DNA from: an uncultured Lachnospiraceae bacterium
GTDB taxonomy: Bacteria > Bacillota > Clostridia > Lachnospirales > Lachnospiraceae
Length of the DNA stretch: 35,553 bases
NCBI GenBank assembly: GCA_902796595.1
Contig: CADBPM010000057.1
Location: 1 to 35,553, forward strand
Reading direction: 5' to 3'
The notes below the pieces were generated by a model. It was not told where the DNA came from. It was given only the letters and a program-made list of their open reading frames with translations, and did no database searches. Position 1 is the first letter of the stretch, and the number at the start of each line of letters is the position of its first letter. Both the position numbers and the translations under genes were made by a program. Positions 15,484 to 25,209 of this stretch are shown here, in pieces.

Positions 15484-16674
15484 ATGGAAAAGAGATTATT
15501 TACTTCAGAATCTGTAACCGAAGGACATCCGGATAAAATCTGCGATCAGATTTCAGATGCTATTCTCGATGAGCTTATAAAGCAGGACCCTATGAGCCGT
15601 GTTGCTTGCGAGACAACTGTATGCACAGGTCTTGTACACATCATGGGCGAGATCACCACAAATGCAAATGTTGATTATCAGAAGATAGCAAGGGATACGA
15701 TCCGCGAGATCGGCTATGATGACAGCAGCAAGGGCTTTGATGCCGATACCTGCGGTGTGCTTCTTTCAATAGATAAGCAGTCAGCAGACATTGCAATGGG
15801 AGTTGACAAGGCTCTTGAAGCGAAAGAGGGGGAAATGACTGATGCCGAGATCGATGCTATCGGTGCAGGCGATCAGGGTATGATGTTCGGATATGCAAGC
15901 AATGAGAATGAGGAGTATATGCCTTATCCTATAAGCCTTGCTCATAAAATCACAAGAAAGCTTACAGAAGTAAGAAAGGATGGTACCCTTCCATATCTTC
16001 GTCCGGATGGCAAGAGCCAGGTTTCTGTAGAATACGATGAAAATGGCAAGCCGGTTCATCTTAATGCTGTTGTTCTTTCAACTCAGCATGATGAAAATGT
16101 TACTCAGGAGCAGATTCACAAGGATATAAGAAAATATGTTCTCGATCCTGTTCTTCCTGCAGAGTTTGTCGATGACAAGACAAAGTTCTATATCAACCCT
16201 ACAGGTCGTTTTGTAATTGGTGGTCCTGCCGGAGATTCAGGTCTTACAGGACGTAAGATAATAGTAGATACTTATGGCGGATATGGTCGTCATGGTGGCG
16301 GTGCTTTCTCAGGTAAGGATTGCACAAAGGTAGATCGTTCAGCTTCTTATGCAGCCCGTTATGTTGCAAAGAACATTGTTGCCGCAGGTCTTGCCGACAG
16401 AGCAGAGATCCAGCTTTCTTATGCGATCGGTGTTGCTACACCTACATCTATCAATATAGATACATTTGGAACTGGCAAGCTTTCAGAAGAGAAGCTTGTA
16501 GAAATCATCCGCGATAACTTTGATCTCAGACCGGCAGGAATAATAAAGATGCTTGACCTTAGACGCCCTATTTACAAGCAGACAGCATCATACGGACATT
16601 TTGGACGTACAGATGTCGATCTTCCTTGGGAGAAGCTTGACAAGGTTGATGATCTTAAGAAATATCTTGCGTAA
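15484..16674 (+). CDS. metK: S-adenosylmethionine synthetase (396 aa)
   Basis: It makes S-adenosylmethionine from methionine and ATP. Family signatures are all visible: [20 protein letters not shown] at the N-terminus, [34 protein letters not shown] and the P-loop-like GGGAFSGKD. The length is the standard 396 aa and the start ATG has GAAAGGA upstream. It is controlled by the SAM-I riboswitch and terminator upstream and ends at a terminator at 16695-16724, so it is a single-gene unit. Confidence 0.98.
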   Translation: MEKRLFTSESVTEGHPDKICDQISDAILDELIKQDPMSRVACETTVCTGLVHIMGEITTNANVDYQKIARDTIREIGYDDSSKGFDADTCGVLLSIDKQSADIAMGVDKALEAKEGEMTDAEIDAIGAGDQGMMFGYASNENEEYMPYPISLAHKITRKLTEVRKDGTLPYLRPDGKSQVSVEYDENGKPVHLNAVVLSTQHDENVTQEQIHKDIRKYVLDPVLPAEFVDDKTKFYINPTGRFVIGGPAGDSGLTGRKIIVDTYGGYGRHGGGAFSGKDCTKVDRSASYAARYVAKNIVAAGLADRAEIQLSYAIGVATPTSINIDTFGTGKLSEEKLVEIIRDNFDLRPAGIIKMLDLRRPIYKQTASYGHFGRTDVDLPWEKLDKVDDLKKYLA

Positions 16675-16694
16675 GGTTTATTTTACCAATAAGA

Positions 16695-16724
16695 CCCGGT
16701 GCTTTAAGTAGTACCGGGCTTTTT
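16695..16724 (+). terminator. Intrinsic terminator after metK
   Basis: CCCGGT (16695-16700) and ACCGGG (16713-16718) form a GC-rich stem followed by CTTTTT. Confidence 0.88.
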
Positions 16725-16864
16725 ACTTTGTGACTATAAAAATTTGCTTTCTATTCCCTAAAAACAGCGACAGATAGTATATGTTTGTGATAAAATGGTT
16801 ATGTATCTGTGCTCTTATGAGCTATATTTTGGGGAAAAGCCTGAGCTAAGTCTTAGACTTTCAT

Positions 16865-16916
16865 CGGTGTTGCTGCAGGCACAACACCGGGTGACACTAT
16901 GCCTGCGGCAAGGCAT
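16865..16916 (+). promoter_or_regulatory. Two hairpins in the sensor-kinase leader
   Basis: CGGTGTTG (16865-16872) pairs with CAACACCG (16882-16889), and ATGCC (16899-16903) pairs with GGCAT (16912-16916). The second hairpin includes the only Shine-Dalgarno-like AAGG (16910-16913) of the kinase gene, 8 nt before ATG 16922, so it could hide the ribosome binding site. A TG-extended -10-like element (TGATAAAAT near 16787-16795) is the best promoter candidate, without a good -35. The rest of 16725-16921 shows nothing recognisable. Confidence 0.45.
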
Positions 16917-16921
16917 GATAA

Positions 16922-18493
16922 ATGAAGTTAAAAGGAAGGATAGCAGTGGCATTTACTGTAGTGCTTGTTTTTCCGCTGCTCCTTATATCGATCGCTGTCT
17001 ATACAATAGTGCATGTCAGGTTTGATGTGCCGGGACAGCCGCTTATTTTTGACCAGAATACTATATCAGAGATCGCAAATCCTGTGGAATATGTAAACAG
17101 AAGGACGCGGGGCACTTACAATGAGGTTTCGCTATGTATGAGAAATACACCGGAAAGACTTACTGATAAAGAATACCTTGACGGTATAGAACAGAGACTT
17201 TCTGTATATAAATCTTCTATTGTGGTTGCAATGAATGGCAAAGTAACCTACAATGGAAATGAGGAGATCTTTGAAAAGGCAAAGGTCATACTCGGACGGA
17301 CCGCAGCTATAACTGACAGTGCGGATAATGGTATTTATTTTGGAGATAAAGGCATACTTGTAAAGAAGATGACGAGATCTGTTTCCTATGGCACAGTAGC
17401 CTCGGTATTTATACTTACAGATCTTGATGACTTTGTCAGCAATTTAAAGAAAAGTCTTGTAAGCTTTGCAGTGTGCGTTGTTCTTATAATGCTCCTGACG
17501 GCGGGAATTCTTGCAATATGGTTGTATGGAGCTATTTTGAGACCGATAAATTATCTCAGGCATTCAACCGAGAAAATGCGTCAGGGCTCTCTTGATACAC
17601 CGATTACGCCTGTGTATCATGATGAGATAGGAGACCTTTGTACGGATCTTGACAAGATGCGTGAGTACATGAAGGATCTTCTTGCCGATAAGAACAGGCA
17701 TGAACGAGATACAAGAGATCTTATAGTAAATATGTCGCACGACTTAAAGACACCGCTTACTTCTATAAGAGGTTATTCGGAAGGTTTGCTCGAGGGGATT
17801 GCCAAAACCCCTGAGAAGCAGGACAAATATGTTCGCACTATATACACAAAGGCAAGAGATATGACAGATCTGATCGATGAGCTGTCAACTTATGCCAAGA
17901 TAGATACAAATACAATACCATATAATTTCCGCCTTATAAATATTTATGATTACCTTGAAGAAACTATAACAGAACTTAGGACTGATATGGAGATACAGAA
18001 CATGGATCTAGTCTTCTTCCCGTATGCAGACAGGAGCATTGATGTTATAGCGGATCCGGAGCAGTTACGCAGAGTGATAAATAATATAATTTCTAACTCG
18101 ATTAAGTATCGCGATCCGACAAAAAAGGGTATAATAAGTATAAGGACTCTTGATGCGGATGATTCTGTCCGTATCGAGATGATAGACAATGGTCTGGGAA
18201 TAGAAAGCAAGAGTCTGTCACATGTATTTGAACGCTTTTACAGGGCAGACGAGTCAAGAAATTCAAGGATTGGCGGTTCGGGACTTGGCCTTGCTATAGT
18301 TAAGAAGATCATAGATGAAAGCGGTGGAAGAATTTGGGCTGAAAGTGAACCAGGTGTTGGTACCACTATGGTCTTTACTTTAAGAAAATCTTTTATCAGA
18401 TCTGGAATGATAAGGAATCTTGATCCTGCTTTTATGCTTGAAAGCAGCGAAAATGACCAGAAAAAAACAAAGATCAGGAGGAGAAGGGTATGA
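16922..18493 (+). CDS. Membrane sensor histidine kinase with HAMP domain (523 aa)
   Basis: Order of domains: N-terminal membrane segment (AVAFTVVLVFPLLLISIAV), an extracytoplasmic region of about 130 aa, a second membrane segment (about residues 180-205, VCVVLIMLLTAGILAIWLYG), HAMP (RPINYLRHSTEKMRQGSLD), HisKA with the phospho-acceptor H273 in NMSHDLKTPLTSIRGYSEG, and HATPase with N-box NIISNSIKYRDP, G1 DNGLGI, F-box FERFYRADESRN and G2 GGSGLGLAIVKK. The signal is unknown. The stop overlaps the start of the response regulator gene (ATGA), and the kinase precedes the regulator, the reverse of the more common order. Confidence 0.93.
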   Translation: MKLKGRIAVAFTVVLVFPLLLISIAVYTIVHVRFDVPGQPLIFDQNTISEIANPVEYVNRRTRGTYNEVSLCMRNTPERLTDKEYLDGIEQRLSVYKSSIVVAMNGKVTYNGNEEIFEKAKVILGRTAAITDSADNGIYFGDKGILVKKMTRSVSYGTVASVFILTDLDDFVSNLKKSLVSFAVCVVLIMLLTAGILAIWLYGAILRPINYLRHSTEKMRQGSLDTPITPVYHDEIGDLCTDLDKMREYMKDLLADKNRHERDTRDLIVNMSHDLKTPLTSIRGYSEGLLEGIAKTPEKQDKYVRTIYTKARDMTDLIDELSTYAKIDTNTIPYNFRLINIYDYLEETITELRTDMEIQNMDLVFFPYADRSIDVIADPEQLRRVINNIISNSIKYRDPTKKGIISIRTLDADDSVRIEMIDNGLGIESKSLSHVFERFYRADESRNSRIGGSGLGLAIVKKIIDESGGRIWAESEPGVGTTMVFTLRKSFIRSGMIRNLDPAFMLESSENDQKKTKIRRRRV

Positions 18494-19179
18494 GCAAAAT
18501 ACTCATTATTGAAGACGAAGAGGCAATAGCAGAACTTGAGAAGGATTATCTTGAACTTTCTGAATTTGAAGTAACTATTGAGAACAATGGGACAGAAGGA
18601 CTTCAGAGAGCACTGAAGGAAGATTTCGACCTTATCGTTCTCGATGTCATGCTTCCGGGAACAGATGGATTTGAGATCTGCCATCAGGTAAGACAGATAA
18701 AGAATATACCTATTATCATGGTATCGGCAAAGAAGGAAGACATTGATAAGATAAGAGGTCTTGGAATCGGTGCCGATGATTACATGACAAAGCCATTTTC
18801 ACCAAGCGAACTTGTAGCAAGAGTAAAGGCACACCTTGCAAGCTACAAGCGACTTATCGGCAAAGACGAAAGCCGCAATCAGTGGATTGAGATAAGAGGT
18901 CTTAAGATTGATAAGACAGCAAGAAGAGTTTTTGTAAATGGCGAGGAAAGAGATTTCACAACAAAGGAATTTGATCTTCTTGCCTTTCTTGCAGAGCATC
19001 CAAACCATGTATACAGCAAGGATGAGCTTTTCAAGGAAATATGGCAGATGGATTCAGTCGGAGATATTGCGACTGTAACTGTACATATTAAGAAGATTCG
19101 TGAAAAAATAGAAGCGGATTCATCACATCCACAGTACATTGAGACTGTCTGGGGAGCTGGTTACCGCTTCAAGGTTTGA
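18490..19179 (+). CDS. OmpR/PhoB-family response regulator (229 aa)
   Basis: The receiver domain has the acidic pocket E8-D9 and phospho-acceptor D52 in LIVLDVMLPGTDGF, with MVSAKKEDIDK and YMTKPFSPSELVARVKAH supplying the conserved Ser/Thr and Lys positions. The C-terminal winged helix (about residues 130-229) ends with the usual TVHIKKIREKIE and TVWGAGYRFKV. It is coupled to the kinase gene by a 4-bp overlap and is presumably its partner. The regulated genes are unknown; the downstream envelope genes (Big2 protein, C39-like protein, glf) are possible but unproven targets. Confidence 0.95.
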   Translation: MSKILIIEDEEAIAELEKDYLELSEFEVTIENNGTEGLQRALKEDFDLIVLDVMLPGTDGFEICHQVRQIKNIPIIMVSAKKEDIDKIRGLGIGADDYMTKPFSPSELVARVKAHLASYKRLIGKDESRNQWIEIRGLKIDKTARRVFVNGEERDFTTKEFDLLAFLAEHPNHVYSKDELFKEIWQMDSVGDIATVTVHIKKIREKIEADSSHPQYIETVWGAGYRFKV

Positions 19180-19862
19180 TCAGAAGATCGCCGGAAATAC
19201 TTTATGAGGATGATTGTATTATAGTGTGCGTAAAGCCTGCCGGAGTTCCAAGTGAAGGCGGCAAGGGGCGCACAGCGGACATGGTAAGTCTTTTAAAGAA
19301 TCATGTTGCCGGAAAGACAGGCGGACACCTGCCGTATATTGCCTGTGTTCACCGTCTGGATGTTCCGGTGGCAGGACTTATGGTCTATGCTAAAACGCGG
19401 GAAGCTGCGGCATCGCTTTCAGATCAGATTAAGAAACATAGCTTTGAAAAAGAGTATGTCTGTGCTGTAACCGGAGCTCTTGAGACTGAGGCTTCGGCCA
19501 CCTTTATGGAGCGCAGGGACATGCTTTTTTTTGACCATAAGACTAATTTTTCCGGTGTCGTAAAGGAAGGTATCAAGGTATTTGATAAGGCAGAGATAAA
19601 AGAAGCAAAACTGCTATATAGGATAATAGCAAAAGACGGTGACAGAGCTCTTGTAAGAGTAAAGCTCCTGACAGGAAGGCACCATCAGATAAGGGTGCAG
19701 ATGGCAGAGATCTTTCATGGCATAGAGGGTGATACAAAATATAATCCGGATGAAAGAGAGACTGACAGCCACAAGCTCAAACTTGAATGTTGTCATTTGG
19801 GATTTATTTCTCCATCAAACGGGAAAAAGCTGAATTTTGACAGAGAGCCGTCTTTTGATTGA
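19176..19862 (+). CDS. RluA-family pseudouridine synthase (228 aa)
   Basis: The family motif HRLD with catalytic Asp62 is seen in CVHRLDVPVAGLMVYAKT, followed by YVCAVTG and the substrate-binding LLTGRHHQIRVQMA. It isomerises uridines in rRNA or tRNA. The length is on the short side and there is no S4 domain. The reading frame is open back to a TTG at 19176 that overlaps the response regulator stop, but the only AAGG (19171-19174) is nearly adjacent to it, so the true start is uncertain; no good in-frame ATG lies before residue 50. Which nucleotide it modifies cannot be told. Confidence 0.85.
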   Translation: MIRRSPEILYEDDCIIVCVKPAGVPSEGGKGRTADMVSLLKNHVAGKTGGHLPYIACVHRLDVPVAGLMVYAKTREAAASLSDQIKKHSFEKEYVCAVTGALETEASATFMERRDMLFFDHKTNFSGVVKEGIKVFDKAEIKEAKLLYRIIAKDGDRALVRVKLLTGRHHQIRVQMAEIFHGIEGDTKYNPDERETDSHKLKLECCHLGFISPSNGKKLNFDREPSFD

Positions 19863-19904
19863 AATGTTTTTTTGTGCCAGAAAGGGGAATAAAAAGGGGG
19901 TATT

Positions 19905-21410
19905 ATGAAATTTACAGGAAAAAGAATGGTGCTCACTGTGTTCGCCACAGCATGTATGCTTTCCTGCACTCCTGCGGGGAGTTTTGCAGGAAATACAGCT
20001 TATGTTGCAAGCGCTGAGGCAGCAGTCAAAGCACCGGCGTTAAATAAAACAAAGATCAGTATTTATGTAAACAAAACGTATACTTTAAAGGTAAAGAATA
20101 ACAAGAAAAAAGTAAAATGGAGTTCTACAGATAAAAATATCGCAAAGGTCAGCAAAATGGGCAAGGTAACTGCTCTTGCCGAAGGGGAATGCTATATAAA
20201 GGCAAAGGTAAAGGGCGGCAAAATCTACAAGTGCCTTGTCAACGTAAGAAGAAAGATGCTTAAAAAGGCGTATTTTGACAAAGAGGATCTTGTACTTGCG
20301 CCGGGAGAAAAAGGAGAAAAGAAAGTAATTACCAAGCCGGAGAATTATTCCAATGAAGACTTTTCATGGTCTTCTGCAAATGATTGTGTTGCCACAGTAA
20401 GCAAGAAGGGCAAGGTTAAGGCTGTGTCAGAAGGAAGAGTTATGATCACGGCGATAAGAGGTGATGTCATAGCTTCTTACTATGTCACAGTTGCTCCAAA
20501 GCCTCTTGAGTCGCTTACTATGACAGGACTTATGCCTGTGATGTATGAAGGTGAAAATCAGAAACTGCTTTGTTATACCAATCCGGATAACTATACGGCG
20601 AAGGACCTTACATGGTCATCTTCAAATACAGATATAGCAGAGGTTGACGAGGAAGGTGTTGTTAGCGCAAATCTTGCAGGAACAGCAATAATAACAGCTA
20701 AAAGAGGGGATGTTAGCGCATCGTTTCCTGTAACTGTTCGTTCGGCAACTGTTTTAAATGATTCTTCTGTAATCACTATCAATACAAAGGAGGGTAATCA
20801 GAAGCTTGTTACTATAGATAATCCGAGAAGAACAAAGATGTATATAGGCACATCGGGAGATAACAGTGTTTCCGGTACGGGTATAAAAGCAGAATGGTTT
20901 GGGGATTCAAAGGGCGTTACGCCGACTGCTTCGGCAGAGGGATTTGATAAGCTCCAGCTTTTAGTCACAGGGTACAATGATGGAGATTATAAGGTTCTCA
21001 TTTATAATGATGCAGGTCAGACTACGGCTATGGATGTTTCTGTTTCAAGTGTAGATACAAATGTAAATATCATGGTTGCAAACAGTTATTTTTCACTTGG
21101 TAAGCTTAGCTATTCAGCATATACAACCGCAAGCATGCTTCCGGGCTCCAATCTTGCACTTGTAAATCTGAATATAAAAAATACAGGTTTTTCAAAGCTT
21201 GTTATCGCTCCGAATGGAAGTGTCAAGAATGTAGCGAGTGTCACAGCAAAATATACGGTTTATGATGAAAAAGGTGATGTGGTAAAGACTTCCAATGAGA
21301 TAGAGCTTCCAGGAGCAAACACATCAAAGGAATATGATCTTGGTGTTCTTAAACCAGGTGCTTATTATGTAGTTATTCATGACATTACACCTCAATATGA
21401 AGCCGAATAA
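19905..21410 (+). CDS. Secreted protein with Ig-like Big2 repeats (501 aa)
   Basis: The start ATG has AAGGGGG upstream. A signal peptide (MKFTGKRMVLTVFATACMLS, cleavage likely near SFAG or later) is followed by three bacterial Ig-like (Big2) domains at about residues 42-115, 118-195 and 198-278. Each carries the typical WSS..N..IA.V...G.V.A...G...I.A core, for example VKWSSTDKNIAKVSKMGKV and LTWSSSNTDIAEVDEEGVV. The last 220 residues form strand-rich modules of no recognised family (ending in a possible fibronectin-like or CARDB-like domain). It likely sits on the cell surface and binds glycans or proteins. No sortase motif or anchor is visible. Confidence 0.8.
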   Translation: MKFTGKRMVLTVFATACMLSCTPAGSFAGNTAYVASAEAAVKAPALNKTKISIYVNKTYTLKVKNNKKKVKWSSTDKNIAKVSKMGKVTALAEGECYIKAKVKGGKIYKCLVNVRRKMLKKAYFDKEDLVLAPGEKGEKKVITKPENYSNEDFSWSSANDCVATVSKKGKVKAVSEGRVMITAIRGDVIASYYVTVAPKPLESLTMTGLMPVMYEGENQKLLCYTNPDNYTAKDLTWSSSNTDIAEVDEEGVVSANLAGTAIITAKRGDVSASFPVTVRSATVLNDSSVITINTKEGNQKLVTIDNPRRTKMYIGTSGDNSVSGTGIKAEWFGDSKGVTPTASAEGFDKLQLLVTGYNDGDYKVLIYNDAGQTTAMDVSVSSVDTNVNIMVANSYFSLGKLSYSAYTTASMLPGSNLALVNLNIKNTGFSKLVIAPNGSVKNVASVTAKYTVYDEKGDVVKTSNEIELPGANTSKEYDLGVLKPGAYYVVIHDITPQYEAE

Positions 21411-21469
21411 ACTTATTATAGTAAAGGTACCAAAGGTGAATGACAGAATTTTATTTATGGAGAAGATAA

Positions 21470-24010
21470 ATGCAGCGGCATGTATACCGACTTATAGCAA
21501 TGTTTCTGATCTTTATAGGAGCAATGGCTTTCTTTATAGGGCGGATGGATGAGACCGTTTCAACAAAAGAGACAGGAGTGACTGAGGTGTCAGAGGCCTC
21601 ATTCCCTCTTGTCTCAATGTTTGCGGAGAATAATGAGATAAATGAACTTCATGGCTATGCCAATGATATTTCAAAGATTTCAAGGCAGGAGATAACTCCT
21701 GTTAAGGATGCGACAAGGCTTACAGTTATTGTAAAGCCTATGGAAAATAAGATAAAACAGGTATCTTATGAGCTTACGGATAAAACAGATGATACGATGG
21801 TTGGCAAGGGAGATGCGTCATATTTAAAGGAAAGAAAAGATGGCAGAATCGACGCTACGATAGAATTTAGTGATCCGCTGATGGCGACTACAGACTATTC
21901 ACTGAAGATAATAACGGTGAATGGGAGCGGCAGGAAGACCTATTTTTATACAACACTTAGGTATCAGCAGGAGGACCACCTTGCGGATAATCTGAAATTT
22001 GTAAAGGAATTTGAAAAAGCAGAGTATTCAGGTGAAAATGAGGCTGCAATCCGACCTTATATTGAGACTGACACGTCTATGGATAACGCAAGTCTTGCAC
22101 ATGTAAATATTCATTCTTCTTATGACTGCATCGTTTTTAATAAGCTGAAACCTGAGAAGGTAAGCGAGACCAGTATATCTGTGATTGAAAATAATAATGA
22201 CACATCAGCCTTCGTTTTTTCGGGAATCGTAAGGACAGGGAAGAAGACTCACAGATATTTCAAAGTGCGTGAATATTACAGGGTTCAGTATACAAGCAAT
22301 GCGATGTATCTTCTGTCATACGACAGAACGATGGAGGAATATTTTGACCCTGATATGGCATCTTTAGTCAACAGCCAGTTGATGCTTGGAGTCACATCCA
22401 ATAAAAAGAATGATCTGACCACATCTCCAGACGGCAACCTTATAGCCTTTGTACGGCGCGACGAGCTGTGGTACTATAGCTTTGCTGAAAATACAGTGGT
22501 CAAGGTTTTTTCTTTTATTGATGGCGACTACACTGATGACAGAGTTACATACGACCAGTCTGATATACAAGTCCTTGGAATGGACGATTCAGGAAACATA
22601 GATTTTACAGTCTATGGGTATATGAACAGGGGCGTTTACGAAGGTAGAAATGCAATAGTCCTCTATAGATATTTTAACGGTGAAAACAGAGTTGAAGAAC
22701 AGCTTTGCATACCGGTGGATACTCCTTATCAGATGCTTAAGCGAGATATAAACGGATTCAGTTATGTGTCAGGAGAATCTTTTTATTATTTTGAAATAAA
22801 CGGGACAGTTTATTCCTACTCGCTTATAAAGAAAAAACTGAATGTTGTTGTGGAGGGCGTTACAGACAGCACCTTCATTTATCTTAGGAAATCGCATTGT
22901 GTTGTATGGCAGGAAGAAAAGGATTATCTGAAGTCTGAAAGACTTGTGGTCATGGATCTTGAAACAAGGAAAAAAACTTATATTGATGCAGCTAAGGGAA
23001 AGAAGATCATTCTTTTTGGTGAAGTTGACAGCAACATGATCTACGGCCTTGCAAACCCGAAGAATATCATGACTAATCCGGATGGCTCGAAAGTTCTTCC
23101 GTGCAGTCAGATAAGGATAAGTGATGCGACAGGAAAGGTTCTTAAAAAATATCTTATAAAGAACAGATATGTTACAGATGTTAAAATAGATAATTCAGTA
23201 ATAAGACTTACAAGGGTCATGAAGGATGACAACGGTAAATTTGTGAGTGCGTCATCCGACCAGATATTAAATAATGAGTCGGACGAGGACAAGGCAGTCA
23301 AGATAGTATCGAGGGTTACGGGCACGTATCTTACACAGTATTACATAACTCTGCCGTATGGCGCCGAGATCACAGAGACGCCAAAGCTTGCCGAAATTCC
23401 TAAAATGACTATCATTACAACTGATGTTACGGCGCATCTGCCTGAAGAAAAGGATAATGTGAAAAAGGTCTATTATGCCAGCGTTGCAGGTGAAATAAGC
23501 GCTTCAGGTGAAAATGCTGCAGAAATGATAAAGATTGCCGATGATGGCATGGGTTTTGTTGTCGATTCGGATTCCAATACTGTCTGGGAACGCGGAATAA
23601 AGGAAAATACAGGGTCCTGCAATGAAGTAGATGTGGATTATGCAACCGCAGAAGATACCTCTGTGCAGGGTGCGATAAGGCTTTTCCTCACATCGAAAGG
23701 AATTTATCTTTCAGATAAAGAGCTTTATTCTGCAAAAGGTGATATAATGGACATACTTTTGGCACAGGATTATATAAGTCCTGTTAATCTTACAGGGGCT
23801 TCTTTAGGCGAAGTACTTTATTATGTTGCAAGGAATACGCCAGTCATAGCTTTCACAGGAAAAGAGAAAGCAATCATAATAACCGGTTACACTTCAAATG
23901 AGATAGCCTATATGGATGGTCCGACCGGAAATATTTCAACCATGCCATACGATAAGGCGGTTGAAATATTTGAAAGTCAGGGAAATATTTTTATCAGTTC
24001 AACAGAGTAG
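21470..24010 (+). CDS. Membrane-anchored protein with C-terminal C39-like domain lacking catalytic residues (846 aa)
   Basis: An N-terminal segment (LIAMFLIFIGAMAFFIGRM) anchors a large extracytoplasmic part. Residues about 300-560 read like a beta-propeller (repeated short strands such as SPDGNLIAFVRRDELWYYSF and GESFYYFEINGTVYSYSLI). Residues about 720-846 resemble a C39/papain-like peptidase fold: DTSVQGAIRLFLTSKGIYLS aligns with the usual DCGxA.. helix and KAIIITGYTSNEIAYMDGPTG with the usual HA-hv-hGY...DP strand. The catalytic Cys is replaced and the His position is Lys, so it should be inactive as a protease. ATG 21470 follows GGAGAAG. Function unknown; it may act in envelope assembly with the neighbouring Big2 and polysaccharide genes. 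Confidence 0.6.
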   Translation: MQRHVYRLIAMFLIFIGAMAFFIGRMDETVSTKETGVTEVSEASFPLVSMFAENNEINELHGYANDISKISRQEITPVKDATRLTVIVKPMENKIKQVSYELTDKTDDTMVGKGDASYLKERKDGRIDATIEFSDPLMATTDYSLKIITVNGSGRKTYFYTTLRYQQEDHLADNLKFVKEFEKAEYSGENEAAIRPYIETDTSMDNASLAHVNIHSSYDCIVFNKLKPEKVSETSISVIENNNDTSAFVFSGIVRTGKKTHRYFKVREYYRVQYTSNAMYLLSYDRTMEEYFDPDMASLVNSQLMLGVTSNKKNDLTTSPDGNLIAFVRRDELWYYSFAENTVVKVFSFIDGDYTDDRVTYDQSDIQVLGMDDSGNIDFTVYGYMNRGVYEGRNAIVLYRYFNGENRVEEQLCIPVDTPYQMLKRDINGFSYVSGESFYYFEINGTVYSYSLIKKKLNVVVEGVTDSTFIYLRKSHCVVWQEEKDYLKSERLVVMDLETRKKTYIDAAKGKKIILFGEVDSNMIYGLANPKNIMTNPDGSKVLPCSQIRISDATGKVLKKYLIKNRYVTDVKIDNSVIRLTRVMKDDNGKFVSASSDQILNNESDEDKAVKIVSRVTGTYLTQYYITLPYGAEITETPKLAEIPKMTIITTDVTAHLPEEKDNVKKVYYASVAGEISASGENAAEMIKIADDGMGFVVDSDSNTVWERGIKENTGSCNEVDVDYATAEDTSVQGAIRLFLTSKGIYLSDKELYSAKGDIMDILLAQDYISPVNLTGASLGEVLYYVARNTPVIAFTGKEKAIIITGYTSNEIAYMDGPTGNISTMPYDKAVEIFESQGNIFISSTE

Positions 24011-24039
24011 GCTTTGATATTCAGAAAGAGAGGGAAAAT

Positions 24040-25179
24040 ATGTACGATGTTATAATAGCTGGTGCAGGTTATGCCGGCGCAGTCAGCGCAAGAGTACTTG
24101 CCGAAAAAGGCAAAAAGGTGCTTATATTAGAGGAAAGAGAACATATAGGTGGCAATGCCTATGATGAGGTTGATGAGCATGGAGTGATGATCCACACATA
24201 CGGTCCGCATCTTTTCCATACTTCAGATAAAAAGGCTTATGACTTTTTATCACGTTTTACAAATTTTATCCCATATCACCATACTGTAATGGGAAATATC
24301 CATGGAAAATTTATGCCGATACCTTTCAACCTTAATTCCCTTTATGTGGCTTTCGATAAGGAAAAGGCAGAAAAGCTTGAAAAGAAGCTTTTAAAAGCCT
24401 ATGGCGCCGAGACAAGAGTGCCTATACTGGAGCTTAAAAAGGCAAAAGACCCTGAGATCAGGGAGCTTGCAGAATATGTTTTTGAAAATGTCTTTGTCCA
24501 CTACACAATGAAGCAGTGGGGATACAAGCCGGAGGAAATAGACCCTGCTGTTACTGCAAGGGTTCCGGTCATCACAACTCATAAGGATGGGTACTTTACA
24601 GATACTTATCAGGCAATGCCGGATGAGGGTTTTACAAAGCTTTTTGAAAAGATGCTTGACCATGAGAATATAAAAATCTGCCTTAACACAAACGCATTTG
24701 ACAGGATTAAGCTTAAGGATGGCAAGATATTTTTTGATGGAGAGGAATTCAATGGCAAGTATATTTTTACAGGAATGACCGATGTGCTTTTTGAGAGAAA
24801 ATTTGGTCCGCTTCCATACAGGTCACTTAGATTTGATTTTGAATACCATGATGTCTCCTCTTATCAGGAGGCACCTGTAGTAAATTATACTGTCAGTGAA
24901 GACTATACAAGAATAAGCGAGTTTAAGAAGTTTACCTGCCAGAAGGATGTAGCTGGGACTACTATTGTAAAAGAATATCCGCGCGCTTATGAGCCGGATT
25001 CCGACATGATTCCTTATTATGCTATATTAAATGATGATAACAAGGCTCTTTTTGCAAAGTATAAGGCTCTTGCCGATAAGTATGCTGGTCTGGTATTACT
25101 TGGAAGGCTTGCAGAATACAGATATTTCAACATGGATGCAATAACATCTCATGCACTTGAAATGGCAGAGAAGATCTAA
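24040..25179 (+). CDS. glf: UDP-galactopyranose mutase (379 aa)
   Basis: This flavoenzyme converts UDP-galactopyranose to UDP-galactofuranose for surface polysaccharides. The N-terminal FAD fold starts VIIAGAGYAGAVSARVLAE, then EEREHIGGNAYDE and YGPHLFHT, the classic Glf signature. Later motifs include PIPFNLNSL and YTMKQWGYKPEEIDP, and the C-terminus has LLGRLAEYRYFNMD, where Arg and the YxYxxMD motif contact the flavin and substrate. Length is standard. AGAGAGGGA upstream of ATG 24040 is the ribosome binding site. It is followed by the glycosyltransferase gene with a 30-bp gap. Confidence 0.97.
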   Translation: MYDVIIAGAGYAGAVSARVLAEKGKKVLILEEREHIGGNAYDEVDEHGVMIHTYGPHLFHTSDKKAYDFLSRFTNFIPYHHTVMGNIHGKFMPIPFNLNSLYVAFDKEKAEKLEKKLLKAYGAETRVPILELKKAKDPEIRELAEYVFENVFVHYTMKQWGYKPEEIDPAVTARVPVITTHKDGYFTDTYQAMPDEGFTKLFEKMLDHENIKICLNTNAFDRIKLKDGKIFFDGEEFNGKYIFTGMTDVLFERKFGPLPYRSLRFDFEYHDVSSYQEAPVVNYTVSEDYTRISEFKKFTCQKDVAGTTIVKEYPRAYEPDSDMIPYYAILNDDNKALFAKYKALADKYAGLVLLGRLAEYRYFNMDAITSHALEMAEKI

Positions 25180-25209
25180 GGGACAGGGAAAGAAAGGAAC
25201 GAACAAACA

